DNA of 64,000 bases from Lunularia cruciata. Taxonomy: Eukaryota > Streptophyta > Marchantiopsida > Lunulariales > Lunulariaceae. The stretch spans positions 50,139,034-50,203,033 of the forward strand of contig OX419762.1 in assembly GCA_948567375.1 (NCBI GenBank), read 5' to 3'. The notes under the pieces were generated by a model. The model saw nothing but the letters and a program-made list of their open reading frames with translations, searched no databases and had not been told where the DNA came from. The position numbers and the translations under genes were made by a program. Position 1 is the first letter of the stretch. Each line of letters begins with the position of its first letter. This document shows, in pieces, positions 11,743-25,128 of the stretch.

Positions 11743-12286
11743 TATGGTTTCCTAATCAAGTTAAGAAATTGAGTCAAGTTCAGGAAGATCAAGTCAAGTT
11801 AAATTAAGTCAAGTAATCAGAAAATTCAAATCAAGTTAAATTAATACTCTAGTTAATGTTCATAGACAGTAAGTTCCTGCGAGTCACCCTCAATTTCTAC
11901 GGAATCAGCAACTTCTTACATACTTCTGTCAACTGCTTGTAGATTTTCCGAAAGTTCCCTTACCGAGGCCCCATAAAATTTTTATGAACTGTCCATACAA
12001 TTGGTTATGGAACTTTACTGCTACCTATAAAAAAATATTCTTGAAATCTACTAATCCCTCATAAAATTCTACGGAATGCACATAGAAATTTTACTGGTCA
12101 CGATTTTCGTTACCATCAAATGTTTACGGAACCAAAAAGTCTATATTTGAAGGCCCCCATTGTCTGCACTATAGTCATAGACAACAATAAGCTATTATCC
12201 AATTGCGCGATAGACTAACAGTTGTGAGCTTAAGGGATCCCCGTTCACGAAGCAGTTGAACATGGCATCTATTAAACGAGAATTGC

Positions 12287-12310
12287 TAAACCCTAAACCC
12301 TAAACCCTCC
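12287..12310. repeat. Interstitial plant telomere repeat
   Basis: About three CCCTAAA units in a row, the plant-type telomere sequence, far from any visible chromosome end. Confidence 0.9.
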
Positions 12311-12954
12311 AAACTGAGCAAAAACAAAGAACTAAAACAGAGTTTGTCATCTTCACGTAGGACTTATTGAAGTACGGCCAAGTCAGAATTCTGTAATTTT
12401 CCAGAATCATAACTCCCTAGAGGAGCATATCAAACACACCCACGAGCATGTGCAAGATTACTTATAGACAATTCTCCAATAAGACATATATAGTTTGTTT
12501 TTCTCCGTGTTTAGAGTATTGTTTAGCAATTTTTAAGGTTATTGTATAGTAGTGTAATATTATTCCATTATCCTCCATTAGTCTCAATGTTTCACACCCA
12601 ATTATTATACCGATTACGTATTGGGTTGATGCAAGGCTTTGAAGATCCTCCCTCTCGTTTTTGGATATGAATTAAAATAACAAGAAAAACGTTGTTCACT
12701 CCTAATAATGCCAATGACCTTTACTCCACCATACTTATCAAAATTCTGGAAACATGTAAAGATAAAGAGGCAACCAAATGCAAAATTCTTATTTCCTAAC
12801 TTCTTCTCTCGACTCAGTTTGACCCTCATAATGTTGAGAATATAGAATTGCGTAGTGTTAATTTGGTGCCGCAGTCGGGATATTGTTGAAGAGAACAGAC
12901 CTTACGGTGTTCACCGTAAGGCCCGTCCCCAACTTCTAGCAATAGATCGAGAGA

Positions 12955-13462
12955 TGGATTGGATACTCCTGCCGATAGTAGTTCCCAACTCAATCGCCAC
13001 CCTTGTCAATTTAGAGGGACTTCTAGCTTAATCGCCACCACTCCTCTTACCTTGGATTGGAAAAGTCCTTTCGATAGAAGGCCCAACTCAATCGCCACCA
13101 TTGTCAACTTAGAGGGACTCCTAGCGAAATCGCCACCACTACTCTTACCTTGGATTGGATAACTCCTGATTTTAGTTCCTAACTCAATCGCCACCATTGT
13201 CAACTTAGAGGGACTTCTAGCTTAATCGCCACCACTCCTCTTACATAGGATTGGATCACTCCTTCTGATAGTAGGTCCCAACTCAATCGGCACCAGTGTC
13301 AACTTAGAGGGACTTCTAGCTTAATTGCCACCACTCCACTTACATTGGATTGATAACTTCTTCTGATAGTAGATCCCAACTCAATCGCCACCATTGTCAA
13401 CTTAGAGAGACTTCTAGCTTAATCGCCACCACTCCTCTTACCTTGGATAGGATAACTCGTTT
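12955..13462. repeat. Five-unit tandem repeat, ~98 bp period
   Basis: Units marked by CAACTCAATCGCCACC at about 12,987, 13,084, 13,178, 13,281 and 13,378. Each is followed by TTAGAGGGACTTCTAGC, AATCGCCACCACTCCTCTTA and a TTGGATTGG box. Within each unit an AATCGCCACC core occurs twice. Short frames in it are repeat artefacts. Confidence 0.9.
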
Positions 13463-14590
13463 TGGATTTACTTTGGATTCCAAGTATAAAGAGATTCCTT
13501 CTGTCTCAATACCTTGTGTTGCTCCACTTCAATCTCTTGTCTCACCTCCAACAAAGGACACTTTGCCATCTAAATTGTATTCCTGACGAGAGGTTGAAAC
13601 AAGGCACAACAAGAGGTTGAAAGTGGTGAACATTGTAGAATAAGCTGCAGATATAGTTTGTATAAGAAAAGGAAGAACCAGGTTGAAATTCTAATTGGGA
13701 AAAGCCGGTTGAGTTTTGTAGAAACTAAAGATTCTCGAGTGATGAAGTTCATAACTCAAAATGCGGTTGGCAGTCCATTTGTGCACTCATCCGAGCAATG
13801 AACCTAAATCTCCTGAACTGGAATAAAGCTCGATACGGGCAACCTAGTAAAGAGGAGCAGGCACTTGTGATTTGTCGGGAACTTCTGTTGAGAGGAATCA
13901 CTGGTCGTGCTGGGCACCTACAATCCCTGCCGTAGATTAGGAGATCGACTGGATGGTCGCCGTGCAAGGTACCTCCATCCATACGTGGGTCCCATTCGTC
14001 CAAACATTGTGGACAGGTGGACTTGTCGTAGGTGGGAATCTGGCGTGGCGTCGTGGTGGCACCCAGTGCTGGAGAAACTTTGGTTTTTGTCCCTCAGTTC
14101 GGGAAATTCATTTATAAAACCCGGCAAGACTTTCCCGGTGGTCCACTCATTGTCATATTCATACTCTATTCCACCTAGGTTTTCTAGACTGTAAATCGCC
14201 GGCAACCCGCTAATGCCTAAAGTCCGCCGAGGTAAGTTGGCATTCTAATGACTGGCGTCGGAATGGCGCGCGACGCTACCGTCAGGGGAACAAGGAATGC
14301 GATTGCAGGGAAGAAGCGCGGTTAGCAACCCGAAGGAAACAGCAGGCAGCCTCTTGGAGAAATCTTGAAGACGGAAATGAATACGAATGGGATTTGAGGT
14401 AGAGAAATAGCTCCCTCCGCTCGGCTCCCCCGCTCGCTCGTGTCCTTTACGTTGATTCATTCCGTTCATTTGCATCGAGAGAAGGAAGGAAGGAGTGGCG
14501 CGAGTTGCGGGAGATTGACTGCCTACAACATTGTCTCCTGACTGCATTGTGTTCGTAATCTCGAGCTTGTGAAATCTAGGCGAGCGAGCC
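13463..14590. other. Upstream region of the BADC gene
   Basis: About 1.1 kb of higher-GC DNA between the tandem repeat and the first coding exon, presumably promoter and 5' leader. A purine-rich GGAAGGAAGGA string at ~14,484-14,494 lies within likely leader sequence. No clear TATA box was identified. Antisense frames here (13,749-14,003, 13,918-14,205, 14,245-14,592) look like chance in GC-rich DNA. Confidence 0.5.
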
Positions 14591-17500
14591 ATGGCGATGC
14601 TGACTTCAAGTATGATCTCTCCTTCTCTCTCTTCTCTCTGTTGGAGTCAAATCCACTGACTATCACATTCTTTGCGCTCAGAACGAAATAGCAAATGGAG
14701 GGGCTTCAAACATCATGAGGTTGAATCCGTGTTGTGTATTTTGGTATTTTGGTGTCTTGTCATGATTAGGCGGTATGGCTGATTGGTCGAAAGAGAGTAG
14801 TACATGGATTTATTCCTCCGCTAGTTTCTTTCTCCTGAGCAGAACTTTGGAATTCAGCTCTTTGCCTGCCCAACTGTGATGCAATTGTACCCGTTATGAT
14901 CGTATATCGGAGACGAAAGGCTGATTATGCTGTGGAAGTGCCTAGACAGTCCCTCCCAGAAGCGCTATGCCTGCAGCTGGAATCTTTGACAATATTTGTC
15001 AGATGTGTGCCGCTTGCAGGCAGCTTCTGAAAGTTTACTCAGTTGCATGTTTTGCAGGATCGTTGAGTTCTAGATTCGGACCACATGTTTGTGTCGGCAG
15101 GATCGATGCCTTTTCTGGCCCAGTGACTGCATATGTCTCTTCCCCAAGGGCAGGAGGTTCAGCGGCACAATCTCAGCCTAGCTTTAGTACAAGTCGCAGC
15201 TTTAAACCGGCTTCCACTCGACAACACCGACCCCTTGTGACGTGTGTTGCTGTCTCAACAGGTGAGTCGACACCGAAATTCTATCTTCAAATTAGGGGGA
15301 ACTGTGTTTGGCATGGATTGGATCAGTTTCTCACGAGAAGTAACAGGTAGCCGGCGTCTCTTTGTCACATGATTCAGTTTCTACCTCCGGCTGTTGTAGA
15401 ATCCAGCCTGTTTTCGCTCAGAAGTTAATGTGCTTACTGCAACGCTGTGCAATCAGTTCGTGAAGGATCTCAGAATCTGGTTTTCTCCCAAGATCATTTA
15501 GGTTCGTGGAAATGAACCAACAGCATTTTCTACTTACCAAGTTTACAGGACGCAGTCTGCAAGCTCATAATCAGTTTACATCCTGATTATGAGCTTGCGT
15601 TTGACGCGACATTTATGCGTGCTCACCTGGCAGATAATCACCACAAAGTTCAGTGGCCAGCATTTTAAAGCGCTATCCTCACTTGGCTCCTGTTTCAGGA
15701 GGTAAAATTAAATTGTCTGTTACGATTAGTCTTCACGTGGCCTGAGTGAAGGGACCAAGTCACACATGATTGTTTCTTGAGCCTCTAAAGTGCGGAGCAT
15801 AGTTGTACTCCTAGTAGACGGAAACCTTAAGCGGGTAAGTTCAAAGAAACGATGGATTGTTCGCCAAAATCCACGAGTGCACTTACTTTCCCCTTATATA
15901 CACATCATTAGTTGTATAAGTTCCAAAGAATGCCCCATATCCTAGTGACTAAGAGATGGTGGTAAGTGAGGGCTTCCATTTAGGAGGTTCATTCTCTTGA
16001 TAAGAACTTGATGAACATCGGTAAAGACGTCTTCGAGTTGTTTGAAGCGGTGAACACCCTTAAAGAATTACTGGAAGTTCAGTCATGTGGAGATTTTAGT
16101 GAAAGATACTCTTCAAGATTTCCTTCTCATTTATCAATCCTTGTTTTCCAGATGTTGCCGTGGAAGATGAACAGTCGGCACCTAAAGAAGAAGTTAGCCC
16201 TCTGACACCCACTTCTTTTGAGGTAACAATATACTTCCAGTATCAGTGGTGGAGTTTCCCTCGAAATGAGGGGTCTATCTCTGTTCATCACAGGGAAAAC
16301 CTCAGGCGGTTGAATAGTCATCTTTGTCGGAGTGCTATCGTGGCATTTTTCTCATCATTTTTACAACCTTCCCGTGCAGGTCCAGTCATTGCTTATGGAG
16401 CTATGCGACGAGACTAGCATAGCTGAACTTCAATTGAAGGTAATCATGCTGGCTGTGACTACTTCGACCACTTCGCGACTGTCAACTGTGGATTTATATG
16501 TAAAATCTTCGTAACTGTGACGTAGGTAGGCATTTCCAAATTGATTCAGATTCGAAACTCATGGTGGTTATTACGTGGTGTTGAAAATATGTTCTGGCAG
16601 GTGGGTGCCTTCAAGCTCAGCGTGAAGCGAGATGTGGGTAAGTTGAAGGTTGCGACGGTTGTCACGCAAGCAACCCCCCCACCAGTTCCATCTAAACCAA
16701 TGGTCGACTCACTTCCTGCTGCTCCAAGCGCTCCCCCAACCCCGAAGACCCCTAAGACTTCCGCTTCAACCTCATTGCTTTCATCTGTTTCAAAACCACT
16801 TTCTAGCGTTTTCGCTCTTTTGGAATCAGCTGCGGATGAGGGTCTGCTGTTTGTAAAATCACCAAAGGTACATTAATTCTATGTCTGCATCCTTGATTTT
16901 CGTTGCCTCCAATTGCATACCATGCTATATATTACTTGTATTCTATTACTCAATATGTATGATCTATAGGTGCATCCTCAGGTTGTGGACTTGTTTCCAT
17001 TTGATGAGGCAATTGTTTTAGATTATAGCAGGCAGATGTTGTGACATTGGACTAGATTATCGGTAGACTAGATGAAGTTACTTCGATTCTTACCACAATC
17101 ATATACCTTGCATGAACAGGTTGGATACTTCCGCAAGGGGCGTGTGGTGAAGGGGAAAAGCGGGCCGCCGTTGTGCGAAGAGGTACAAACCTTAGCTGTG
17201 TAAGAGGACTAGCTAGACGCTCTCCTATGTTGGGAGTATCATGCTCTGCTTTCTATTTTTAGAGGGACGTTGTTTTTTAAGCGAAAATGTGTTTACTTAA
17301 GGTTCCTATCAAACGCTGCGACGTCTCTGTGGGTGAACATCATCATCATAGTCTCTTACGATTGCAAGCAGAGCGACAATGGCCCTTTGATATTGGATGA
17401 AGTGTTTTGGAAGCTCATTAACTTCAGACCTTTACGCTTATAGTGGCCCCCTCATGACAAGCACAAGGCTCTTCTTGGTCCACGTCGTTGTAGCCGTAGC

Positions 17501-18187
17501 GTGGTAGTGCGAGTGAAGGAAGAATTTTATTGAAGTTTCTTGATCCTCTGCAGGGGCAATTCATTAAGGAAGGACACGTCGTGGGCTATCTGGAGCAACT
17601 GGGCACTCAACAGCCTGTGGAGGTAAATCGTTGATTGCTGACCGATATATTTCCACGATTTGCTGATTTGTATCTCTGGAATCATTCATTCCAAGAATTC
17701 ACTGGAGATATGTCTCGGAAGTTACAATTTACTTTAAGGGTGAAATTTTCATGTCTCTCTCTGCCTACTACTGGATCCGTGATCCCGAAGATTAGTAAGC
17801 TGTCATGGACTGCTATTATTCTAACCGCTTCAACTTCTTGGGCGCTTAGAAACAGTGAAGTCGAATGTGGACATAGACTAACAAATACTCGAAACCTGTT
17901 TGCAGTCGGATATCTCTGGAGAAGTCGTGAAGGTTTTGTGGGACGATGGAGGTAAGTGACACTTCAAGGGAATGGGTTCTATCCTGTTTGGGATATTTCA
18001 ATGACATCTTGCTGTTCAGCTTATGTTTGCCTGAGTTCCTTTTTGGTGCTTTCACGTTTCAGCTAAGAAAGAAGCAAATTGTCTAACTATAGCGCCTCTA
18101 TTTCCATCTCGTACAGAGCCTGTGGGATACGGAGATCCCTTAATCGCCATCCGGCCATCATTCCCCGGTATCAAGAAGCTCTCATAG
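14591..18187 (+). CDS. Biotin/lipoyl attachment domain-containing (BADC-type) protein
   Basis: Nine exons with consistent GT-AG junctions and phases: 14,591-14,609; 15,058-15,261; 16,152-16,222; 16,380-16,439; 16,601-16,867; 17,120-17,182; 17,554-17,622; 17,906-17,951; 18,117-18,187. Together they encode 289 residues. The Ser/Arg-rich N-terminus (about residues 1-65) looks like a plastid transit peptide. A Pro/Ala/Ser/Thr-rich hinge (~135-180) precedes a C-terminal biotinyl-lipoyl fold (~195-288: GYFRKGRVVKGKSGPP, GHVVGYLEQLGTQ, SDISGEVVKVLWDDG, EPVGYGDPLIAI, ending FPGIKKLS). Where BCCP has the biotinylated AMKM-type motif this protein has EQLGTQ, with Gly245 in place of the acceptor Lys. 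This is the hallmark of the BADC family, which in Arabidopsis binds biotin carboxylase and restrains plastid heteromeric acetyl-CoA carboxylase. Function here is inferred from family membership. The 19-nt first exon is the least certain part. Confidence 0.9.
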
Positions 18188-21100
18188 AAGTTAAAAGCTG
18201 GGTAAAGCAGGGAGCTTGTGTGGGCTGTACTTGCACCCCTTGGTACACATAAGTCAGGATAAGTATCAATGCACGGTTTTGTTTATGGAGGCTCGGATTA
18301 TCCGAGTAATCATCTTCGAAGTTCAAATTAACTTCAGATGTAGTATACTACCCATTCACATTTTAGAATGAACGAAATTTATGACAACTGTCTAGGGGAC
18401 GAGGTGGTAGCTAATATAGCAGTGTAGTTTACATTGATGACCTGCCCTGAAGCAATAAAGCATCGTCAAGTTTGCCAAACGTACATGTTGGTAGTTCTTA
18501 GACTGATTCACAGCGAGTGTCTACTTTTAGATTTCCTAGATTTTCAAGAGGATATTTCATCGAGGGAAGTGCTATCATAAGGCTCGAGAAGGGTTTGCTC
18601 TGGACGGGTGGTTGAAGCTGCGAGCTCATGATTTCACTAAATTTCAAGATATTCGTTCAGACAAACTTGGTGGACCACACTAAAGTCATCAAAAGAACAT
18701 GTCCGCCAGCATCAACTGTGGATGTAATTTGAGTATGCGAACTGCACTCTCCATGTTGTACCTATGAGCTCCAGCCCCGCGTGTAAAATCTGTGAAGACG
18801 AAGATGTACTCGAGAATTCTCCCCTCACGAAATAACTTTTCTCTGTACACGGTGGACATCCATTCAACTTTGTTACTTCAGTGTCACGATGAATATTGAT
18901 TCAACCTGTTACTCTCTAATATTACGCCGGTTGCTTAGTATTTGGAGAAGTCCATGTATCTCCAGGAAATCCATGACTACATGTTGGAGAGCATTCCAAC
19001 CTCTCTATGTACAGTGATTACTTGCTTGGCATCTTGAAAAAGTCTACGTATTCGTCTTTGCAGAGCCTTCCAACCTTCCAGCCTTCAATCCTTGATAGTA
19101 ATTGGGCAGTAACAGCCTACACTGTAGCATCGAGTATACGTTTTATAGTACATGATGGAGGATCTACTAACCTGCCTATCATTAGAAAACAGATACTTCA
19201 GATGAAAATTGCCAGTTATTAGATACAAGGTGGTCGGTAGACTCTCCGAGATATACACATCGACATCTTCCCGACAATAGAGTGGGCCACCCTTTACACC
19301 CACCCAAAAGTCTTGTTCGAGATATGTAGACCTGAACAAGATATTATGGAACCGGTGACATACCACCGTGGAAGATTCAATTTAAAATATCTCCAGCATC
19401 TCGTGATAGTGGTGGAGGAGATCTTTCTCTAATGTGTGGATTGTCCCGTATAAGTCATTTTTCTATCTTAATATAGTGAGATCTTTTTAATTTATCAATT
19501 GTCAAATATCTCTACGATGAAGTTCAAAATCAGAAGTAATCTTTAATGGTAAAAGAATGCTATTAAGTAACAAAGGCCAAATCAATGGTTATGGGTTTGA
19601 ATTTGATACCGCATATAATAAATTGTATGACAAGCAAATTTATCTAATTACAAAAGATTGATTTTATGTCTTTTTACTTATTGTACATAAGATCAAAGTG
19701 TAGGAGGAACTTTTTGTTTATAGCCATTTTCTGGTGTGCAGATAATCCAAGGAAGCCGTCTTAATTTCAATTCTTGTTAATTTATTTTTGGTTTCATTGA
19801 CAGGCGGTTCAGATTTTGTTCTTGGTTATTTACATTTAGATTCCCTGATGGCAATTTTTATTGTGAGTTTATTTTCTTCATCAAAACATTATTTGGTATT
19901 TACCTCAATGTTGCATTGTTTGATAGACTAAGTATTACAGATTCAAATCATAATTAAGGAATGGGCTTGAGTGTACAAGGAAATTAGTTTACAAAAGTGG
20001 AGTTGTGGTATAGTTGTTTTTCTATCTTCTAAGTGGATAATGGTGCTATTATTTTTTAGCTACCTCAGCTAAGCAAAGAAATATTGTTTTTCTTTCAGTT
20101 TGCTGAAATAATTTTAGTCCATATTAGATGCTAACTTGTCAAGCTCTAATTAATAGTTTCTTTTATTTGTGTTACAATATGGATTCTTATCTACATATTA
20201 TAATTAAATTTTTTAAGATGGTTTAATTTTCAGATTCATTTATTGGGAAACATTAGAATACAAAAATATGAATGAAGTTTAGGATTGCTTCTGATTCTAC
20301 ACATGAAACTAAGGGTGTGTTTCTTTTCACTTTTTGTTTACATTTGAATTGTAATCAATGTTTGGATTCAAATCAAAAGGTAGATCTTAAATGATATAAT
20401 AATATGATGTTTCCAATGGTATAAACATTTTCAAGGTTGAAATTTCCAAATGCTAATAGAGAATAATCAATTTCTACGTTGATAGGTTCCAATTTTTTGG
20501 GCTAATTCACTTTTCATACCCAAAAATGAAATTCTGGCCGAATCTGAGTTTGCTACTCCAACCATTATCAAACTAATTCCTATTTTGTTTAGTAATTTAG
20601 GTTCATTTGTGGCGTATAGTGTAAATTTTGTGGTGAATCCACTCATTTTCGCTTTGAAAACTAGTACTTTTGGTAATCGACTATTTTTTTTCTAAGTATC
20701 ATGTGTAATATAAAACACAAATTTCTATGCTCTCGACATTTTCAAGGGTGTCGATATATATATAATGGTTCTGAAAAAAATGATTATTTTTAGCCTTACT
20801 CTTAAAGCTTCATAACCATTGCTTTGCTACCACATATAATTAGTACTTAGACTTCAAGTAGAATCTCTTCATGAAATTTCTCAAGGCTGTAAGTATTCAC
20901 AATAGTTTTTAAAGCATTGATCTTCTATGGCATTGATGTGTGAACGTAATAGCTGACCTATTCCTCCTTATATCAAATTTTTTAATATTATTTGTTATCG
21001 AAAAAGAAAGAGTTGACATAACTCTCTTACATTTATAAGTATCATCAACCTTATGGTTGCATTCTTCTCTATATTCAGGTAAACCATGTAAATATAAGTC

Positions 21101-22806
21101 TTTTCTAGGTAAGATATTAGATTTCCATCTGATCAAATGTTTTATCCATGTTTGAGAAAATCTATACTCTTTGCTACAAAGTTGATGAATCTTGGAAAAC
21201 ATTCATGTATTTTCATAAAATGTGGATGTTGAATTCCATTCCAACTCAATAAACCTTATTTTATATGGATTTTTGAGTTTCAATGGATTTCGATGAAATA
21301 TACATATTCAAAGTAAATTTTAATACAAAGACATACTATCTGATCTTTGTACACTTGGGACAAGAATATTTACAAATTAAATCTCTACCCCAACTATTTA
21401 TTTTGTGAGAATTTTCTTGAATAAAATCACAAAACCACCACTGCATGAAATTCATAGGACAATGAATGAAGTAAGCTAATTTCGTGGAGTGAAATGGGCT
21501 CTGGCGGTTATGTGCTTCTAATATCCATACTGAACTTCTACGTAATTGACTATCATGGAAAATCTAGAATGACTGTTTCTCAATTTAAAAAATGCATATT
21601 ATAATATGAATGGCTTTATCCAATATAACTTAGATACAAAACGCTTCAAATTCCTCTGTATACTTAAACTTCTTCGAATGTTAAATTCAACCAGATGAGC
21701 ATACCTCAATACCGTAAAAGGCCACCGACTAGTATCATCAATAACCTTGAAAAATATAGTCAAGTCACTCAACCAACTAATTCAATTGTTATTTTAATTG
21801 TTAATTATTTTTGATTTAATTGATATTTGTAATTTGAGTTTCGCAGTTCCTATATTCCAATATTTATCCAACTCCAAAATATAGTCCTTTGATGGCCTTG
21901 TTTGCATGGGAAAGAATTTGATTTCATTCGTGAATGACAACCTATTAGCACCGATCTGTTATGAAGAGATCTGCTGCCAAATTTCCGTGAATCAAATGGG
22001 TTTACAGAATCACAATGATCTTAGTCATCGCTATGAGAGTAGGGCAAGAAATTACATACACTTTTTTCTTCTATAGGTTACCTTTGTTTCCAAGTGATAT
22101 ATAAATAACGAGGTATCGATCAATACACGTACTTTTATGAAAGCGAATTGGGAATGGATTGCAGTGGAGAACTCATCCTCCTAACATCTAGATCCTCAAA
22201 CTGTACATGATTCTCTGTCTTCCCAACCAGAAGAATCATTCTCTAAGCCGGTGGGAAACTAGATCTCAATTGGTATATGTTGGGAAGAATGACCCTGGCA
22301 TAGGTGGCTGGCTCTCTTAATGATGAGGTCGACTTCACCTTCACCTTAGCTGAATGAGTTTATCATTAAGATCAGATTCAGCATGCTGTTCAGCTCACCA
22401 TTGAGGCTATTCTAAATCTAACATTGTCTGCATGCATAGGTTGTATCGAAAGCCTGTACAAATTCCGGAACAACCAACCACAACAACCTGTGAAGCGTGT
22501 TTTCCTTGATGTAGGCATCATTTGATCCTTCTCTTTCGTCTTTTCTTTCTCTTTACATGCTTTGTCTAAACTACCTCCAGTTTACTGTTTGATTGGAGCG
22601 GCAATTCGTCAAAGAGCACCAAGCTATGAATAAATCACATTGTTGTGGCCAGCCTTAGGAGCTTCTGGTTCGACAGCGACCTAGGTTCACATGATTCCAT
22701 AGACCTGCGCAACGAACTCTCTTAAGTTTAGAAGTAACTCCGTTTACCATGTTATGCAAAAAGCTCAACATCTTTTTTTCCATAAGTTTGGCGTACAAAC
22801 TGTCAT
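18188..22806. other. Intergenic, no gene seen
   Basis: The 3' flank of the BADC gene followed by AT-rich unique-looking DNA. Short frames (for example 19,007-19,222, 19,085-19,366, 20,909-21,202) have no recognisable domains and unsuitable composition. 22,100-22,800, downstream of the dehydrogenase gene, was searched for a further exon and none was recognised. Confidence 0.6.
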
Positions 22807-24790
22807 TTAAACAGTACAAAACACAACACAGCTGGAAGCTGAGTGATGACAGAAAGCAAGGACTTTAGAAAATGTAACCGGGATGCGATTAGAACCAGGA
22901 AATATTTGTCTGCTCGAGATAGATCTGACTCTGGAATTTGCGGAGCATGTAGGAAAGTACCAAGCTGGGAGACTCTGGCTGGCGCAAGGTCTTGGTTGAA
23001 GATCACTTGTTTCATTATTGGAGAACATTCGGTGAAAGCACAAGAAACGACCGGAAGCATTTGGTTTCTCAAAGACCTGGATATGGGCGTCCGCCACATC
23101 GTCTACGTAAGCGTAAGCCATCACTGCATTCTGCTTCTTCTCTGTTAAATTTCAGAACCAACGACGGGAAAATACAATTAGCTTCAGGTTGGCCATCTGG
23201 TCGTATGGTTAACCGGGGATGAATTGATTAAAGCATGAATCTACTAGGAACATTTTGCAAAGTAGATTAAGTAAGTGCTGTTTGAACTGATCCGGAGATT
23301 TGGAGTACTAACCCTTGAGAGAGGACATGAGTGAGTGGGCGGTTGTTGTGGCGTTTGGGCCAACCACAGTTGCAGGGTTGATCACCACCAGGTCCACTTC
23401 TCTGTCCCTAGCAAGGGCCCAGGCTGCTTTCTCTGCTAAGGTCTTGCTCACAGCTCCCCACAACTATCAAGATAATTGCAGAGAAACAATGCCACGTCAA
23501 GTTTGAGTTCTGATCCAAAAACTACTATTATGCTGTCCCAAGTCCCTTTGGACTCAGTGTCAAAGCTGATACATTCTGGGTTTACAGCTTTAATGAAGCG
23601 ATGCAAAACTCAACATTTTAGTGCATACCTTGTTTTCTCGACAGAAGTCCAAATCACTCCAGCATCGTTCGTCCACCACGTTTGCACCGTTCTGTGACTT
23701 CTTTCCGTCAAAAACCATCGTTGATGCGCATGAGGTCAGCAGTAAACGCTTGATGGAAGGCGTATTCGCACAAGCTTCCACCACATTCAGCGTCCTTCTC
23801 ACCTCACACTCGATAACTTCACCCTGCCAGTAAAGGCCAATTATCTTATCAGCTCAACTACAAGTGTGGAGTACAATCCACTGCGCCTGAAGAGAAATCC
23901 TAAGAGAATATGAGCTGGGTTCATTCGAGTTTATCATAGCAAAAAAGAGAAAGATGATGTGCGAATATTTAATACAAACTGAAGTTTTAAACTTCTTCAA
24001 CTATGAAGTTGGGAATTGAAAGAGAAACACCTGCTCCTTAGACGTCAGATGAGAAGAGGAGCTTACAGGGTACTCAGGAAGCCCATTGAGCGAATCTGCC
24101 GGAAGAAATGTGAGAAAGACCGCAGAGCAATTGGTGAAGGCGTCGGTAAGGCTGGCGTAGTCCAGCAGATCTGCCTCCCTCACCACCAAGTTCTGCTCAG
24201 CTCCTTCCAATGCCATCAACTGTGCAGCTTGGTCTAATACAAAAGTGACGGTAACATATAGTTTACATTACTAGTGGTTTCAGGTTGAACCGAGTCTGTT
24301 CAGCTAGACCATTGTCATTTTCAGACCGATCATTAAACTTATGCAGGTTGCATTTCTACTCGAAGACCAATCTATTGCATATTGTGTTTGAATACTAGCA
24401 AGGCCGTTGATCCGCTTGCAAGGAATGGAATGACGACCTCAACTGCAATACCCTCACTGCTTGTTGCTTCGACGACGATGCAAACAGAAATTGACTGCAA
24501 GTTGACTTCCAAATGAAAGCAACTGCGTGGAAGATTCGATCACAAGACTTCAGATCAGGTGGTGACTCTCAGCTGGCAGATGAGGGTTAGTTGGAAATCC
24601 AGTCTATAGTTAGAAAGAATGAAGAAGAGTGAGTGTGCTCACCAGGAGCTGTAGGCAGAGCTGATATAACTCTGTAACGCTTCTGCAGCAGCCTACGGAT
24701 CAACCACTCTCCCACAGAACTCCAATCTCCCACTACCGCCACTTGTTTCCCTGCATTGGCGGCTTCTTCCTCAAAGTTCCACGATGCCAT
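22807..24790 (-). CDS. Atypical short-chain dehydrogenase, cinnamoyl-CoA reductase-like
   Basis: Five exons on the minus strand with matching phases: 24,643-24,790; 24,067-24,233; 23,629-23,823; 23,313-23,463; 22,807-23,141, giving about 331 residues. The start ATG (24,788-24,790) is followed by a Rossmann nucleotide-binding strand ([21 protein letters not shown]; the middle Gly of the usual GxxGxxG is Ser). Further landmarks are [30 protein letters not shown] (the Ser of the active-site region), [32 protein letters not shown] and [19 protein letters not shown]. The layout matches extended SDRs of the CCR/DFR group, especially the plant CCR-related proteins such as Arabidopsis At4g30470. Lys177 of YxxxK is present, but the Tyr position (173) is Gly, so classical reductase chemistry is doubtful. 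The C-terminal ~70 residues after [12 protein letters not shown] do not look like the family and may reflect an unrecognised intron or a frameshift. Confidence 0.82.
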
Positions 24791-25120
24791 TGTGCACAGG
24801 AAAATTGAGTGGATTTTCTTACTTTGGCAATCAGCCAACAACTTGTCAGTCACTTTCTACTTCGAATCACTACTGAAATGAATCATGAATGAAGAATCAA
24901 GAATGTGATGATCACAGTCCCACTCCCTGTGTGCTTGCTCCTCTTTTCAGTAGATCCGAGCTGTTCAAATATATTTGGACGGATCGAGAATTGCTTTCCA
25001 GCTACTGTAGTGTGAAAGAAGATGGTGGTAGAGAGAGACAGACGGAGAGGGAGGGAGTTTGAGCCTCTAAACTCAGGAGAAAGAACCCACTGCATGAATT
25101 TGTGATAGCACACTTTGCAG

Positions 25121-25128
25121 TTTATATA
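25121..25128 (-). promoter_or_regulatory. Probable TATA box of the SDR gene
   Basis: The minus strand reads TATATAAA about 330 bp upstream of the start codon. The intervening leader is rich in CT on that strand, typical of plant 5' leaders. Confidence 0.5.

Larger units (their letters stand above)
10865..12954. other. Non-coding stretch with small repeats
   Basis: No recognisable gene. It includes a tandem pair of ~55 bp (11,634-11,742), a region of short degenerate GAAG/CGAATGTC repeats (11,490-11,590), TCAAGTTAA repeats (11,755-11,845) and a telomere-type patch (12,287-12,310). Confidence 0.6.

Noticed and set aside
12955-13462. CRISPR-like array
   Set aside because: Units are contiguous with no unique spacers, and the genome is eukaryotic.
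13749-14592. Several overlapping frames of 60-115 codons on both strands upstream of the BADC gene
   Set aside because: GC-rich leader/promoter DNA; products are basic, low-similarity and mutually antisense, with no domain.
16970-17043. Possible extra BADC exon after an AG at ~16,970
   Set aside because: The frame meets a stop, and skipping it joins exons 5 and 6 in phase with the family pattern.
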